Shown here in pieces: positions 18,947-26,853 of a stretch of 37,680 nt of DNA. This stretch comes from Caulobacter sp. SLTY. GTDB lineage: Bacteria > Pseudomonadota > Alphaproteobacteria > Caulobacterales > Caulobacteraceae. The stretch covers positions 1 to 37,680 of the forward strand of contig NZ_JAAALA010000036.1 in assembly GCF_009905535.1 (NCBI RefSeq), read 5' to 3'. Position 1 is the stretch's first letter, and the number at the start of each line of letters is the position of its first letter. Below the pieces are notes generated by a model. It was not told the origin of the DNA and did no database searches. It saw only the letters and a list, made by a program, of their open reading frames with translations. The position numbers and the translations under genes were made by a program.

Positions 18947-19372
18947 TCAGCCCATCCCGAGCAGCATCGAGGTCACCAGCACCACTCCGAGCCCGGCGGC
19001 GATGCTGGTGGTCAGCCCCGTGCCGCGCGAGCGGGTCCAGCCGCTCAGACCCAGACTGGCCAGCAGGGCGTAGAGTCCCACGCCGAAACACAGGCTCATG
19101 ATGGCCCGCGGCCCGGCGGCTGACCCCGCCTGCACCGCCGCCGGGGCTTGGGGACGCAACAGCGCCACCAGCGCCGTCGAAGCCACCACCGCAACGATGA
19201 AGGCCGCCGAAGAGGTCACAGCGAACCCGATGGCCAACGACCCCGTCCGCCCCTTGACCTGCAAGGCCAGCAGGGTCCCGAGGAAGGTGGCCGCGAAGCC
19301 TCCGAGAAACGCGCTCAACGCCCCCACCTGCGATGCAAGGGCTGAAAGGTATGCAGGGGCCAGTTCGTTCAT
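18947..19372 (-). CDS. Small hypothetical membrane protein (141 aa)
   Basis: No family recognised. Four hydrophobic segments are visible: about 15-38 (VGALSAFLGGFAATFLGTLL), 46-70 (AIGFAVTSSAAFIVAVVAST), 90-108 (AIMSLCFGVGLYALLASLGL) and 118-140 (TTSIAAGLGVVLVTSMLLGM). The loops are short and one is TRSRG, so it is an inner-membrane protein with both ends probably on the same side. It starts with ATG 19372 (MNELAPAY). It lies on the same strand as the hybrid kinase, 185 bp upstream, and divergent from radA. Coding character (GC-rich third positions, membrane pattern) supports a real gene. Confidence 0.65.
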   Translation of the reverse strand: MNELAPAYLSALASQVGALSAFLGGFAATFLGTLLALQVKGRTGSLAIGFAVTSSAAFIVAVVASTALVALLRPQAPAAVQAGSAAGPRAIMSLCFGVGLYALLASLGLSGWTRSRGTGLTTSIAAGLGVVLVTSMLLGMG

Positions 19373-19501
19373 GCCGCGAGTCTATCGAACATTCAGGGGA
19401 GGCGACAGCACGGCCACGAGGCGCCCCGAACCTAGTGCAGAACGATCACCCCTCCCCGCATACCCAAGCCGCCCCTTCCGCACCCGCCCCCAGGATCGCG
19501 A

Positions 19502-19530
19502 TTGAACAAAAAGAGAACATCCACTAGCTT
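19502..19530 (+). promoter_or_regulatory. LexA (SOS) box and probable promoter upstream of radA
   Basis: GAAC (19504-19507) and GAAC (19515-19518) are separated by exactly 7 nt, the alphaproteobacterial LexA operator GAAC-N7-GAAC (equivalently GTTC-N7-GTTC). It overlaps a -35-like TTGAAC at 19502 and lies before a CTAG-containing -10-like region near 19523-19530. The radA ATG is 69 nt beyond the box. Two GANTC sites (19573-19577, 19579-19583) lie just before the start codon. Confidence 0.7.
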
Positions 19531-19586
19531 CGGGGCTCTGCCGCGCATCCGCGCTATCATCCCTCCAGTCCCGAATCGGAATCTCA

Positions 19587-20951
19587 ATGGCCCGCGACGG
19601 CGCCCTTTTCGTCTGCCAGTCCTGCGGTGGCGTTTCGCCCAAGTGGGCGGGGCAGTGTCCTGCCTGCGGAACCTGGAACACCCTGGTCGAGGAAGTCACC
19701 AGCCGGATGCCCGGCGCGATGGCGCCGTCCAAGGGCGCCAAGCGTGGGGGGCTGACGTTCGAGGGGCTGCTCAGCGACACACCGGCGCCGCCGCGCATCG
19801 TCACCGGGGTGGAGGAGTTCGACCGGGTCTGCGGCGGCGGGGTTGTGCCGGGATCCGCCATCCTGGTCGGTGGCGATCCGGGGGTGGGGAAGTCGACCCT
19901 GTTGCTGCAGGTGGTGGCCAGCGCCGCGATGCGGGGGGCCCGGTGCGCCTACATCTCCGGCGAGGAGGCGGTGGAGCAGGTGCGCGGGCGGGCCGGGCGG
20001 ATGGGGCTGGCCATGGCGCCGGTCCAGCTGGCTGCTGAAACGGCGCTGCGCGACATCCTCGAGGGGCTGAAAAAACAATCTTTCGATCTCGTGGTCATCG
20101 ATTCCATCCAGACCATGTGGAGTGACGCCCATGAGGCCGGGCCGGGCTCGGTGACCCAGGTGCGGTCCTGCGCCGGGGAACTGGTGCGGATGGCCAAGAA
20201 GAAAGGCGTGGCGGTCATCCTCGTCGGCCATGTCACCAAGGATGGCCAGATCGCCGGTCCGCGCGTTGTCGAACACATGGTCGATGCGGTTCTGAGCTTC
20301 GAAGGCGAGCGGGGTTATCCCTTCCGGGTGCTGCGGGGAGCCAAGAACCGCTTCGGCGCCACTGATGAGATCGGGGTGTTCGAGATGGGGGACGCCGGTC
20401 TCAGCGAGGTGCGCAACCCGTCGGCCCTGTTCCTGCACGACGGCGCCGAGCGGGCGGCCGGGGCGGCGGTGTTCGCCGGCATCGAAGGCAGCCGGCCGGT
20501 GCTGGTCGAGTTCCAGGCCCTGGTGGCGCCGTCCGCTCACGGGAACCCCCGGCGGGCCGTGGTCGGCTGGGATTCGGGGCGCCTCGCCATGGTGCTGGCC
20601 GTATTGGAGTCGCGATGCGGCCTTGGATTTGGCAACCGGGACGTCTATCTGAACGTCGCCGGGGGCCTGCGGATCAGTGAGCCCGCGGCTGACCTGGCCG
20701 CGGCGGCGGCCCTGGCCTCTTCGGCATTGGATGAGTCCCTGCCCCAGGACTGCGTAGTGTTCGGTGAAATCAGCCTGTCCGGCGACGTGAGGCCCGTGAG
20801 CCGCATGGAGTCGCGCCTGAAAGAGGCGGCCAAACTCGGCTTCGGCCGCGCCCTGGCGCCGACCGGCGCCGGGGAGGCCCTGCCGGTCACCGGCGTCTCC
20901 CGCCTGGCCGAGGCCATCGACCGTATCGGCCAGCAGAGGTGGACGACTTGA
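19587..20951 (+). CDS. radA: DNA repair protein RadA
   Basis: A 454-residue RadA/Sms protein, a RecA-related ATPase that drives branch migration during recombinational repair. It has the N-terminal zinc finger C10-x2-C13 and C24-x2-C27, a Walker A GGDPGVGKST (95-104), Walker B LVVIDSIQTM, the RadA-specific KNRFG motif (near 252) and a C-terminal Lon-like domain with SLSGDVRPVSRMESRLKEA. A LexA-box sequence upstream places it under SOS control here, which is inference. The 3' end overlaps the next gene by 13 nt, so it leads a radA-cvpA-purF operon. Confidence 0.96.
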   Translation: MARDGALFVCQSCGGVSPKWAGQCPACGTWNTLVEEVTSRMPGAMAPSKGAKRGGLTFEGLLSDTPAPPRIVTGVEEFDRVCGGGVVPGSAILVGGDPGVGKSTLLLQVVASAAMRGARCAYISGEEAVEQVRGRAGRMGLAMAPVQLAAETALRDILEGLKKQSFDLVVIDSIQTMWSDAHEAGPGSVTQVRSCAGELVRMAKKKGVAVILVGHVTKDGQIAGPRVVEHMVDAVLSFEGERGYPFRVLRGAKNRFGATDEIGVFEMGDAGLSEVRNPSALFLHDGAERAAGAAVFAGIEGSRPVLVEFQALVAPSAHGNPRRAVVGWDSGRLAMVLAVLESRCGLGFGNRDVYLNVAGGLRISEPAADLAAAAALASSALDESLPQDCVVFGEISLSGDVRPVSRMESRLKEAAKLGFGRALAPTGAGEALPVTGVSRLAEAIDRIGQQRWTT

Positions 20952-21535
20952 CCCTGTTCGACGTCCTGGCCGGCCTGCTGCTGTTCATCAGCGCCCTCAC
21001 CGCCTTCATGCGCGGGGCGACGCGGGAACTGACCGGGATGCTGGCGTTCGTGATCGCCGCCCTGGTGTCCATCCTCTGCCTGAAGTTCAGCGCTCCGATC
21101 TTCCGCGGCATGCTCAGCCCCGACTGGGCGGCGGTGACCGCCGCCTTGCTGGTCGTCTTCGTGATCGTCTTCCTGATCCTGAAGGTCGTCTCCAGCCAGA
21201 TCACCAACCGGGTGCAGAGCGCGGGCGCCCTGGGAACCCTTGACCGGGTCATCGGCGCCGGCTTCGGCCTGTTCCGCGCCATGGTCATCCTCGGCGCCTT
21301 CACCCTGCTGATCCAGATGGCCGGGGGCGAGAAGGGCCCGCCGGACTGGGTGAAGAATGCGACGCTGTATCCCTTGACCGCGGGGGCCGGGAAGGTGCTC
21401 AAGACCTTCGCCCCGGAGGGCTTCGCCGCCGCCGGAAAGATCGCCCCCGCCGTGTCCGACGCCGTCAAGAAGGGCGCCGGCTACAGCGAGGACGAGCGCG
21501 AGACCATGGACGAACTGGTGGAGAAGAGCCGATGA
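20939..21535 (+). CDS. cvpA: CvpA family membrane protein
   Basis: A 198-residue inner-membrane protein of the CvpA (colicin V production) family. Four hydrophobic segments are visible: LTLFDVLAGLLLFISALTAF (about 4-23), LAFVIAALVSILCLKF, AVTAALLVVFVIVFLILKVV, and GAGFGLFRAMVILGAFTLLI. Between the third and fourth lies the family signature LGTLDRVIGAGFGLFRA. A charged C-terminus (DERETMDELVEKSR) follows. It starts with GTG 20939 inside the end of radA and overlaps purF by 4 nt (ATGA). cvpA next to purF is a conserved pairing. Its role in envelope homeostasis is known only loosely. Confidence 0.92.
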   Translation: MDDLTLFDVLAGLLLFISALTAFMRGATRELTGMLAFVIAALVSILCLKFSAPIFRGMLSPDWAAVTAALLVVFVIVFLILKVVSSQITNRVQSAGALGTLDRVIGAGFGLFRAMVILGAFTLLIQMAGGEKGPPDWVKNATLYPLTAGAGKVLKTFAPEGFAAAGKIAPAVSDAVKKGAGYSEDERETMDELVEKSR

Positions 21536-23031
21536 CCCAAGCGTTCGAAAGAACCGTGTGGAATCCCGCCGACCACCGCGATCCGGACGACGATACCCTG
21601 CGGCTCGAATGCGGGGTGTTCGGTGTCCATGACGTCGCCGACGCCTCGGCAGTGGCGGCGTTGGGCCTGCACGGGCTGCAGCACCGGGGCCAGGAGGCCT
21701 GTGGCATCGCCACCTTCGACGGCCAGCGGTTTTATACCGAGCGCCATGTCGGCCATGTGGGCGACGCCTTCACCGGCCAGGACCTGGTCGGCCGTCTGCC
21801 GGGCCGCAGCGCGGTGGGCCACACCCGCTACGCCACCGCCGGCGGCAGCGCCTTCCGCAATGTGCAGCCGATGTTCGCCGACCTCGAGGCCGGCGGCGTC
21901 GCCTTGGCCCACAACGGCAACCTGACCAACTTCTACGCCCTGCGCGACCAGCTCGTGGCCGACGGCGCCATCTTCCAGTCGACCAGCGACAGCGAGGTGA
22001 TCCTCCACCTGCTGGCCCGGTCCAAGAAGACCAAGTTCGTCGACCGCTTCATCGACGCCATCAGCCAGATCGAGGGCGGCTATGCCCTCATCGCCCTGAC
22101 CAACAAGAAGCTGATCGGGGTGCGCGACCCGCTGGGCATCCGCCCCCTGGTGCTGGGCGAGCTGGACGGCAAGGCGGTGCTCGCCTCGGAGACCTGCGCG
22201 CTGGACATGATCGGCGCCCGGTTCGTCCGCGATGTGCAGCACGGCGAGATGGTGATCATCTCCGACGAGGGGATCGAAAGCCTGCGGCCCTTCCCCGCCC
22301 TGCGCGCTCGGCCCTGCGTTTTCGAGTACGTCTACTTCTCCCGCCCCGACAGCATCATCGACGGCCGCTCGGTCTATGACGTGCGCAAGCGGATGGGCGC
22401 CAAGCTGGCCGAGGAATGCGGCGTGGAGGCCGATGTGGTCGTCCCGGTGCCTGACAGCGGCGTGCCGGCGTCCATCGGCTATGCCCAGGCCAGCGGCCTG
22501 CCCTTCGAAATGGGCATCATCCGCAACCACTATGTCGGCCGCACCTTCATCCAGCCGACCCAGGGCGTCCGCGAGCTGGGCGTGCGCATGAAGCACAGCC
22601 CCAACCGCGCAGTGCTCGAGGGCAAGCGGGTGGTTCTGATCGACGATTCCATCGTGCGCGGCACCACCAGCCGCAAGATCGTCCGGATGGTCCGCGAGGC
22701 CGGCGCCACCGAGGTCCACCTGCGCAGCGCCTCGCCGCAGCTGAAGTGGCCGGACTTCTACGGCATCGACATGCCGGATCGGGACAAGCTGCTGGCGGCC
22801 AACAAGAGCCTTGAGGAGATGACCGCCTTCCTCGAGGTGGACTCCCTCGGCTTCCTCAGCATCGAGGGCCTCTACGAGGCGCTCGGCGTCGGGCCCCGCG
22901 ATGCGACCAACCCCCAGTTCACCGACCACTACTTCACCGGTGACTACCCCACCCGCCTGACCGACCGCGACTGCCTGCTGGCCAACGCCGACGGCCCGGG
23001 GAGGCAACTCTCCTTCCTGGTCAGCGCCTGA
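21532..23031 (+). CDS. purF: Amidophosphoribosyltransferase
   Basis: A 499-residue enzyme for the first committed step of purine synthesis (PRPP plus glutamine to phosphoribosylamine). A 26-residue propeptide precedes the nucleophile Cys27 in LECGVFGVHD. The glutaminase domain shows GLQHRGQEACGI, GHTRYAT and AHNGNLTN. The PRTase domain has the PRPP loop VVLIDDSIVRGTTSRKIV (near 366). In B. subtilis-type PurF, four Cys bind an Fe4S4 cluster. Here one equivalent remains (RPCVFEYVYFSRPDS) but PDFYGIDMP and TDHYFTGDYP lack the others, so the cluster is probably absent. It is translationally coupled to cvpA. Confidence 0.96.
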   Translation: MTQAFERTVWNPADHRDPDDDTLRLECGVFGVHDVADASAVAALGLHGLQHRGQEACGIATFDGQRFYTERHVGHVGDAFTGQDLVGRLPGRSAVGHTRYATAGGSAFRNVQPMFADLEAGGVALAHNGNLTNFYALRDQLVADGAIFQSTSDSEVILHLLARSKKTKFVDRFIDAISQIEGGYALIALTNKKLIGVRDPLGIRPLVLGELDGKAVLASETCALDMIGARFVRDVQHGEMVIISDEGIESLRPFPALRARPCVFEYVYFSRPDSIIDGRSVYDVRKRMGAKLAEECGVEADVVVPVPDSGVPASIGYAQASGLPFEMGIIRNHYVGRTFIQPTQGVRELGVRMKHSPNRAVLEGKRVVLIDDSIVRGTTSRKIVRMVREAGATEVHLRSASPQLKWPDFYGIDMPDRDKLLAANKSLEEMTAFLEVDSLGFLSIEGLYEALGVGPRDATNPQFTDHYFTGDYPTRLTDRDCLLANADGPGRQLSFLVSA

Positions 23032-23035
23032 CTGT

Positions 23036-23056
23036 AGGTTGCCTGACAGGCAACCT
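23036..23056 (+). terminator. Perfect palindrome after purF, terminator-like
   Basis: 10-bp arms (left AGGTTGCCTG) flank a single A, 4 nt after the purF stop. As RNA it forms an 8-bp stem with a TGACA loop. There is no T-run afterwards, so it may be a hairpin for 3'-end protection or a protein site rather than an intrinsic terminator. Confidence 0.5.
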
Positions 23057-23107
23057 TGCTGGGAACCATGTATTGATAAGGCGTGTAGGAACGGAACTTG
23101 AGGCCGC

Positions 23108-24592
23108 ATGCTCGATGACGCGCTGGAAATTCGCAGGCTCAACGCGCTCGAAGGCTATCGGATAATCGACACCGATCCAGAGGCGACCTTCGATGACCTG
23201 ACGAAACTGGCGCGCCTGGTCTGCGACGCGCCTGTCGCCCTGATCAGCCTGGTGACCGCCGACCGCCAGTGGTTCAAGTCGGCCAGCGGCTTCGATGAGA
23301 GAGAAACTCCCCGTGACATCTCTGTCTGCACCCACGCGGTGGCCCAGGACCGGCCTCTCTATGTGGTCGCTGACATGGCTGCCGACCCTCGCTTCGCAGA
23401 GGGACCGCTCGTCGCTGGGCCGGAGCATTTCCGCTTCTATGCCGGGGCCGTGTTGCGCACTGAGGATGGCGACGCGCTCGGCACCCTGTGCGTCCTTGAC
23501 CGCAAGCCTCGACCCGGCGGCCTGAGCGAAGGTCAAGGCGGGGCGCTGCTGGCTTTGGCGCGGCAGGTCATGAGCCTCCTGGAGCTGCGCCAGATGCTGC
23601 ACAAGCGCGCCGAACGGGAAGCTCAATTCCGCGCCCTGGCCGACAGCATGCCCCAGATGGTCTGGTCCACGCGCGCCGACGGCCACCACGACTACTACAA
23701 TGCCCGCTGGTACGAATTCACCGGCGTCCCGGCCGGCTCGACCGACGGCGAGGGCTGGAACGGCATGTTCCACCCGGAAGACCAGGAACGCGCCTGGGCC
23801 AAGTGGCGCCATTCGCTGGAAACCGGCGAGCCCTACGAAATCGAGTATCGCCTGCGCCGCCACGACGGGGCCTATCGCTGGACGCTCGGCCGGGCTCGCG
23901 CCGTGCGCGGCGTCGATGGGACCATAGCCCGCTGGTTCGGCACCTGCACCGACATCCACGACCAGAAGCAGATCTCGGAGCAGGAGAGCCTGCTGAGCCG
24001 CGAGCTGAGCCACCGGATCAAGAACATCTTCTCGGTGGTCAGCGGCCTGGTCGCGCTATCCGCCCGCCGCTTCCCCCACGCCGCCGACTTTGCCCGCGAC
24101 CTGCGCGAGCGGATCGTGGCCTTGGGCCGGGCCCATGACTTCGTGAGGCCCCAAGCCGTTGCCGGCCAGGCCCGGCGGATGACCCGGCTGTCCCAACTGC
24201 TGGCCGAACTCCTGACGCCCTATCGCACCGAGGATGCCGAACGGGTGCGGATTCTGGGCGACGAGGCGGAGATAGACGACCAGGCCGCCACGCCCCTGGC
24301 GCTGGTGTTCCACGAGCTCGCCACCAACGCCGCCAAGTACGGCGCCCTCTCCCGCCCCGAAGGCCGGGTGACCATCACCAGCCGGATAGACCGCGCCGAC
24401 CTGATCGTGGAGTGGTCCGAGAGCGGCGGCCCGACCGTGAAGGGTCCGCCCGCCACAGAGGGATTCGGCTCGACACTGGCGCAACTCAGCACCGAAACCC
24501 AGCTAGGCGGAAAACTCGCCAAGGATTGGCGCCCGCAGGGCCTGGTGGTGACCCTGGCCCTGCCGCTGAACAGCCTGAACCGGAAGAGCTAG
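23108..24592 (+). CDS. GAF-PAS HWE-family sensor histidine kinase
   Basis: A 494-residue soluble kinase. GAF covers about 20-160 (VALISLVTADRQWFKSASGF). PAS covers about 170-290 (MPQMVWSTRADGHHDYYNAR, then FTGVPAG and YRWTLGRARAVRG, ending TDIHDQKQ). The HWE kinase domain has H302 in SRELSHRIKNIFSVVSGL, the N box in FHELATNAAKYGALS and the WxE motif in LIVEWSESGGP. The HWE/HisKA2 class is enriched in alphaproteobacteria and feeds the PhyR-NepR-EcfG general stress response in several species. A convergent response regulator follows 35 nt away. A GGAAC-N15-CGTG sequence (23062-23085) lies upstream, close to but not matching an EcfG promoter. The ligand of the GAF domain is unknown. Confidence 0.92.
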   Translation: MLDDALEIRRLNALEGYRIIDTDPEATFDDLTKLARLVCDAPVALISLVTADRQWFKSASGFDERETPRDISVCTHAVAQDRPLYVVADMAADPRFAEGPLVAGPEHFRFYAGAVLRTEDGDALGTLCVLDRKPRPGGLSEGQGGALLALARQVMSLLELRQMLHKRAEREAQFRALADSMPQMVWSTRADGHHDYYNARWYEFTGVPAGSTDGEGWNGMFHPEDQERAWAKWRHSLETGEPYEIEYRLRRHDGAYRWTLGRARAVRGVDGTIARWFGTCTDIHDQKQISEQESLLSRELSHRIKNIFSVVSGLVALSARRFPHAADFARDLRERIVALGRAHDFVRPQAVAGQARRMTRLSQLLAELLTPYRTEDAERVRILGDEAEIDDQAATPLALVFHELATNAAKYGALSRPEGRVTITSRIDRADLIVEWSESGGPTVKGPPATEGFGSTLAQLSTETQLGGKLAKDWRPQGLVVTLALPLNSLNRKS

Positions 24593-24627
24593 CCCGAAGC
24601 GCCGCAACGCCTTGAAGGGAGATCGCG

Positions 24628-25029
24628 CTACTGAAACACCTGCAAGGCCGGCGGGGGCGACAGCAGGTCGCCGTCCCGGTGCAGGGCGTAGTCGAGCGCG
24701 CGGACCACGGTCTTTTCGTCGCTGGGCTTGGTCAGCAGCCCGATTACGCCCTCGGGGCGCTCATGCGGCGGAAGCGGGTGGGCGGTCAGGTAGATGACCT
24801 TGGCGAACCGATCGCGCGCCAGTTCGGCGCCGAGCCCGACGCCGGTGCGGCCGTCGCGCAGGTTCACGTCTACCAGGGCCAGGTCGATCTTATGGTTGTT
24901 GGCCAGCTCACGGGCGCTGGCGGCGTCTTGGGCGATGCCCACCACCTCGTAGCCCTGCTCGGTGAGGACGTACTCCAACTCCATGGCGGTGAGGATTTCA
25001 TCCTCGACAATCAGAACTCGGGCTGTCAT
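24628..25029 (-). CDS. Single-domain response regulator
   Basis: A 133-residue receiver-only protein. ATG 25029 was chosen because the receiver core starts immediately (TARVLIVEDEILTAMELEYV); the frame extends to 25137 but a GGAGG lies only upstream of the ATG, at 13-15 nt. It has acidic residues E9/D10, phosphoacceptor D54 in LALVDVNLRDG, Thr in VIYLTAH and Lys in LLTKPSD. There is no output domain, so it signals by binding or by draining phosphate, as LovR does for LovK. It converges on the HWE kinase gene, which is its likely partner. A GGAAA-N17-CGTT sequence lies just upstream. Confidence 0.88.
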   Translation of the reverse strand: MTARVLIVEDEILTAMELEYVLTEQGYEVVGIAQDAASARELANNHKIDLALVDVNLRDGRTGVGLGAELARDRFAKVIYLTAHPLPPHERPEGVIGLLTKPSDEKTVVRALDYALHRDGDLLSPPPALQVFQ

Positions 25030-25060
25030 CGCGACGGCACATGCCTCCTTCGACCGGGCT

Positions 25061-25086
25061 AACGCCTCAATACGATTCAGGTTTCC
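25061..25086 (-). promoter_or_regulatory. Possible sigma-EcfG promoter of the response regulator gene
   Basis: On the minus strand GGAAA (25086-25082) is followed after 17 nt by CGTT (25064-25061), one mismatch from GGAAC-N17-CGTT. It lies 32 nt upstream of the ATG at 25029, a normal promoter distance. It is the same variant as seen upstream of the GH15 gene. Confidence 0.4.
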
Positions 25087-25090
25087 CTGC

Positions 25091-25112
25091 TTCCGTCGCA
25101 ATTCCGACGGAA
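25091..25112. promoter_or_regulatory. Perfect inverted repeat in the divergent region before the SBF transporter
   Basis: The arms TTCCGTCG (25091-25098) and CGACGGAA (25105-25112) are perfect over 8 bp with a 6-nt spacer. It sits midway between the divergent response-regulator and transporter genes and 36 bp from the transporter ATG at 25148. A repressor or activator operator is plausible; no regulator gene is nearby. Confidence 0.45.
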
Positions 25113-25147
25113 CAGCGGTCGGTTGCACGGGCGACACGGAGCGCCCG

Positions 25148-26143
25148 ATGAAGTTCCGCCTCGACCCCTACATGCTCGCCCTGCTGGGCATGGTGGTGCT
25201 GGCCTCGCTGGCGCCGGCGCGCGGTGTGGCGGGCGACATTCTCGGCCCGGCGACCAAGGCCATCGTCGCCCTGTTGTTCTTCCTCCATGGCGCCAAGCTG
25301 TCGCGCGAAGCGGTGGTGGCCGGCCTGTCCCACTGGCGTTTGCACCTCACCGTCCTGGCGGTCAGCTTCGGCCTCTTCCCGCTGCTCGGCCTCGCCACCG
25401 GCCTGCTGCCGGAAACCCTGCTCCCCTCGGCGCTGGCCATGGGCATGCTGTTTCTCTGCTGCCTGCCCTCGACGGTGCAGTCCTCCATCGCCTTCACGGC
25501 CCTGGCGCGGGGCAATGTGGCGGCGGCAGTCTGCGCCGCGTCGGCGTCCAACCTGCTGGGCATGGCGGTGACGCCGCTGCTGGTCGGCCTGACCCTGCAT
25601 GTGCAGGGGGACGGGCCCGGATGGAGCGCCGTCCTCGACATCCTCGTCCAGCTCCTGCTGCCGTTCATAGCCGGCCAGCTGGTCCGCCCCTGGGTCGCGC
25701 CGCTGCTGGAGCGGCGCAAGCCGCTGGTGGGGCTGGTGGATCGGGGCTCGATCCTGCTGGTGGTCTATGCCGCCTTCAGCCGGGCGGTGCTGGACGGAGT
25801 GTGGACCCGCGTCTCCGTAATCGAGTTGGCGGTGGTCGCTGTCCTCTGCTTGGTCCTGCTGGCCCTGGTGCTGGGCTTCACCCTGTGGCTCGGGCGGCGG
25901 CTGGGCTTCGCGCTGGAGGACCAGATCGTCCTGGTGTTCAGCGGCTCGAAGAAGAGCCTGGTCACCGGCGCGCCGATGGCCGCCATCCTGTTCGCCCCCG
26001 CCGTGGCCGGGGTGATGATCGTGCCGCTGATGATCTATCACCAGCTTCAGTTGCTGGCCTGCGCCTGGCTGGCCCAGCGGTGGGGCGCACGGCCCGAAGA
26101 AGGGGTGACTCAGGCCGCGGATAAGCTAGACACCGCGCCATGA
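25148..26143 (+). CDS. SBF-type (bile acid:sodium symporter-like, YfeH type) membrane transporter
   Basis: A 331-residue inner-membrane protein with about ten hydrophobic segments. The start is at ATG 25148 (MKFRLDPYMLALLGMVVLAS); the frame upstream is non-coding. Family-type stretches include FFLHGAKLSREAVVAGL, LFLCCLPSTVQSSIAFTALA with the conserved SNLLGM that follows, and VFSGSKKSLVTGAPMA near the end. These fit the YfeH/DUF4137 branch of the bile acid:sodium symporter superfamily, whose substrates are mostly unknown. It overlaps the short-chain dehydrogenase gene by 4 nt (ATGA), so the two are translationally coupled. Confidence 0.88.
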   Translation: MKFRLDPYMLALLGMVVLASLAPARGVAGDILGPATKAIVALLFFLHGAKLSREAVVAGLSHWRLHLTVLAVSFGLFPLLGLATGLLPETLLPSALAMGMLFLCCLPSTVQSSIAFTALARGNVAAAVCAASASNLLGMAVTPLLVGLTLHVQGDGPGWSAVLDILVQLLLPFIAGQLVRPWVAPLLERRKPLVGLVDRGSILLVVYAAFSRAVLDGVWTRVSVIELAVVAVLCLVLLALVLGFTLWLGRRLGFALEDQIVLVFSGSKKSLVTGAPMAAILFAPAVAGVMIVPLMIYHQLQLLACAWLAQRWGARPEEGVTQAADKLDTAP

Positions 26144-26850
26144 CTCTTTCCGGAAAGATCGCCCTCGTCACCGGCGCCACGCGCGGCATCGGCAACGCCG
26201 CGGCCCTCGGCCTGGCCAAGGCCGGCGCCCATGTCATCGCGCTGGGCCGCACCCAGGGGGCGCTGGAGGTGCTGGACGACGAGATCCTGGCCGCCACCGG
26301 CCAACGGGCTACCCTGGTCCCCATCGATCTGCGCAAGCCTGAAGACCTCGACCCGCTGGGCGCCCACCTGCACGAGCGGTTCGGCCGGCTGGACATCGTG
26401 GTTCACGCGGCGGCCCTGTTGGGCGGCATCTCGCCCATCGGCCATATCGAGCCGAAGTCCTGGGACCAGACCCTGACCGTCAACCTCACCGCCACCTGGC
26501 GGCTGATCCGCTCGTTCGAGCCGCTGTTGCGCGCCTCAGAGGCGGGGCGAGCCATCTTCCTGACCACCGGCCGGGTGGTGCGGCCCAAGGCCTTCTGGGG
26601 CCCCTACGCTGCCAGCAAGGCGGGGATGGAGGCGCTGGTGAAATGCTGGGCGGACGAGCTGGAACAGACGTCGGTGCGCGCCGTCCTGCTCGACCCGGGC
26701 GCCGTACGCACCCGGATGCGCGCCGAAGCCTATCCCGGCGAAGATCCGCTGACCCTGCCCGAGCCGGCGGCCCTGGCGCCGTTGATCGTCGAACTGGCCG
26801 GCCGCGCCGACCTGCCGGCAATGCCGGAGACGGTCGTGTTCAACGCCTGA
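26140..26850 (+). CDS. Short-chain dehydrogenase/reductase (YciK-like)
   Basis: A 236-residue SDR oxidoreductase with the Rossmann motif TGATRGIG (11-18), the VHAAALLGG strand where NAAG usually sits, TVNLTATWRLI, and the catalytic YAASK near residue 155. The residue 13 before the Tyr is Thr (LTTGRVV) instead of the usual Ser. NAD(P)H preference would follow from ALGRTQGALEVL, where the Arg after beta2 suggests NADP(H). The overall arrangement resembles E. coli YciK. The substrate is unknown. It is coupled to the SBF transporter gene and converges on der with only 3 nt between. Confidence 0.87.
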   Translation: MTLSGKIALVTGATRGIGNAAALGLAKAGAHVIALGRTQGALEVLDDEILAATGQRATLVPIDLRKPEDLDPLGAHLHERFGRLDIVVHAAALLGGISPIGHIEPKSWDQTLTVNLTATWRLIRSFEPLLRASEAGRAIFLTTGRVVRPKAFWGPYAASKAGMEALVKCWADELEQTSVRAVLLDPGAVRTRMRAEAYPGEDPLTLPEPAALAPLIVELAGRADLPAMPETVVFNA

Positions 26851-26853
26851 CGG

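Noticed and set aside
19382..19861. Minus-strand frame of 159 codons overlapping the radA start
   Set aside because: Antisense to the radA zinc finger and the LexA box region; low-complexity product.
21481..23142. 553-codon frame antisense to purF
   Set aside because: Shadow frame; purF motifs are complete on the other strand.
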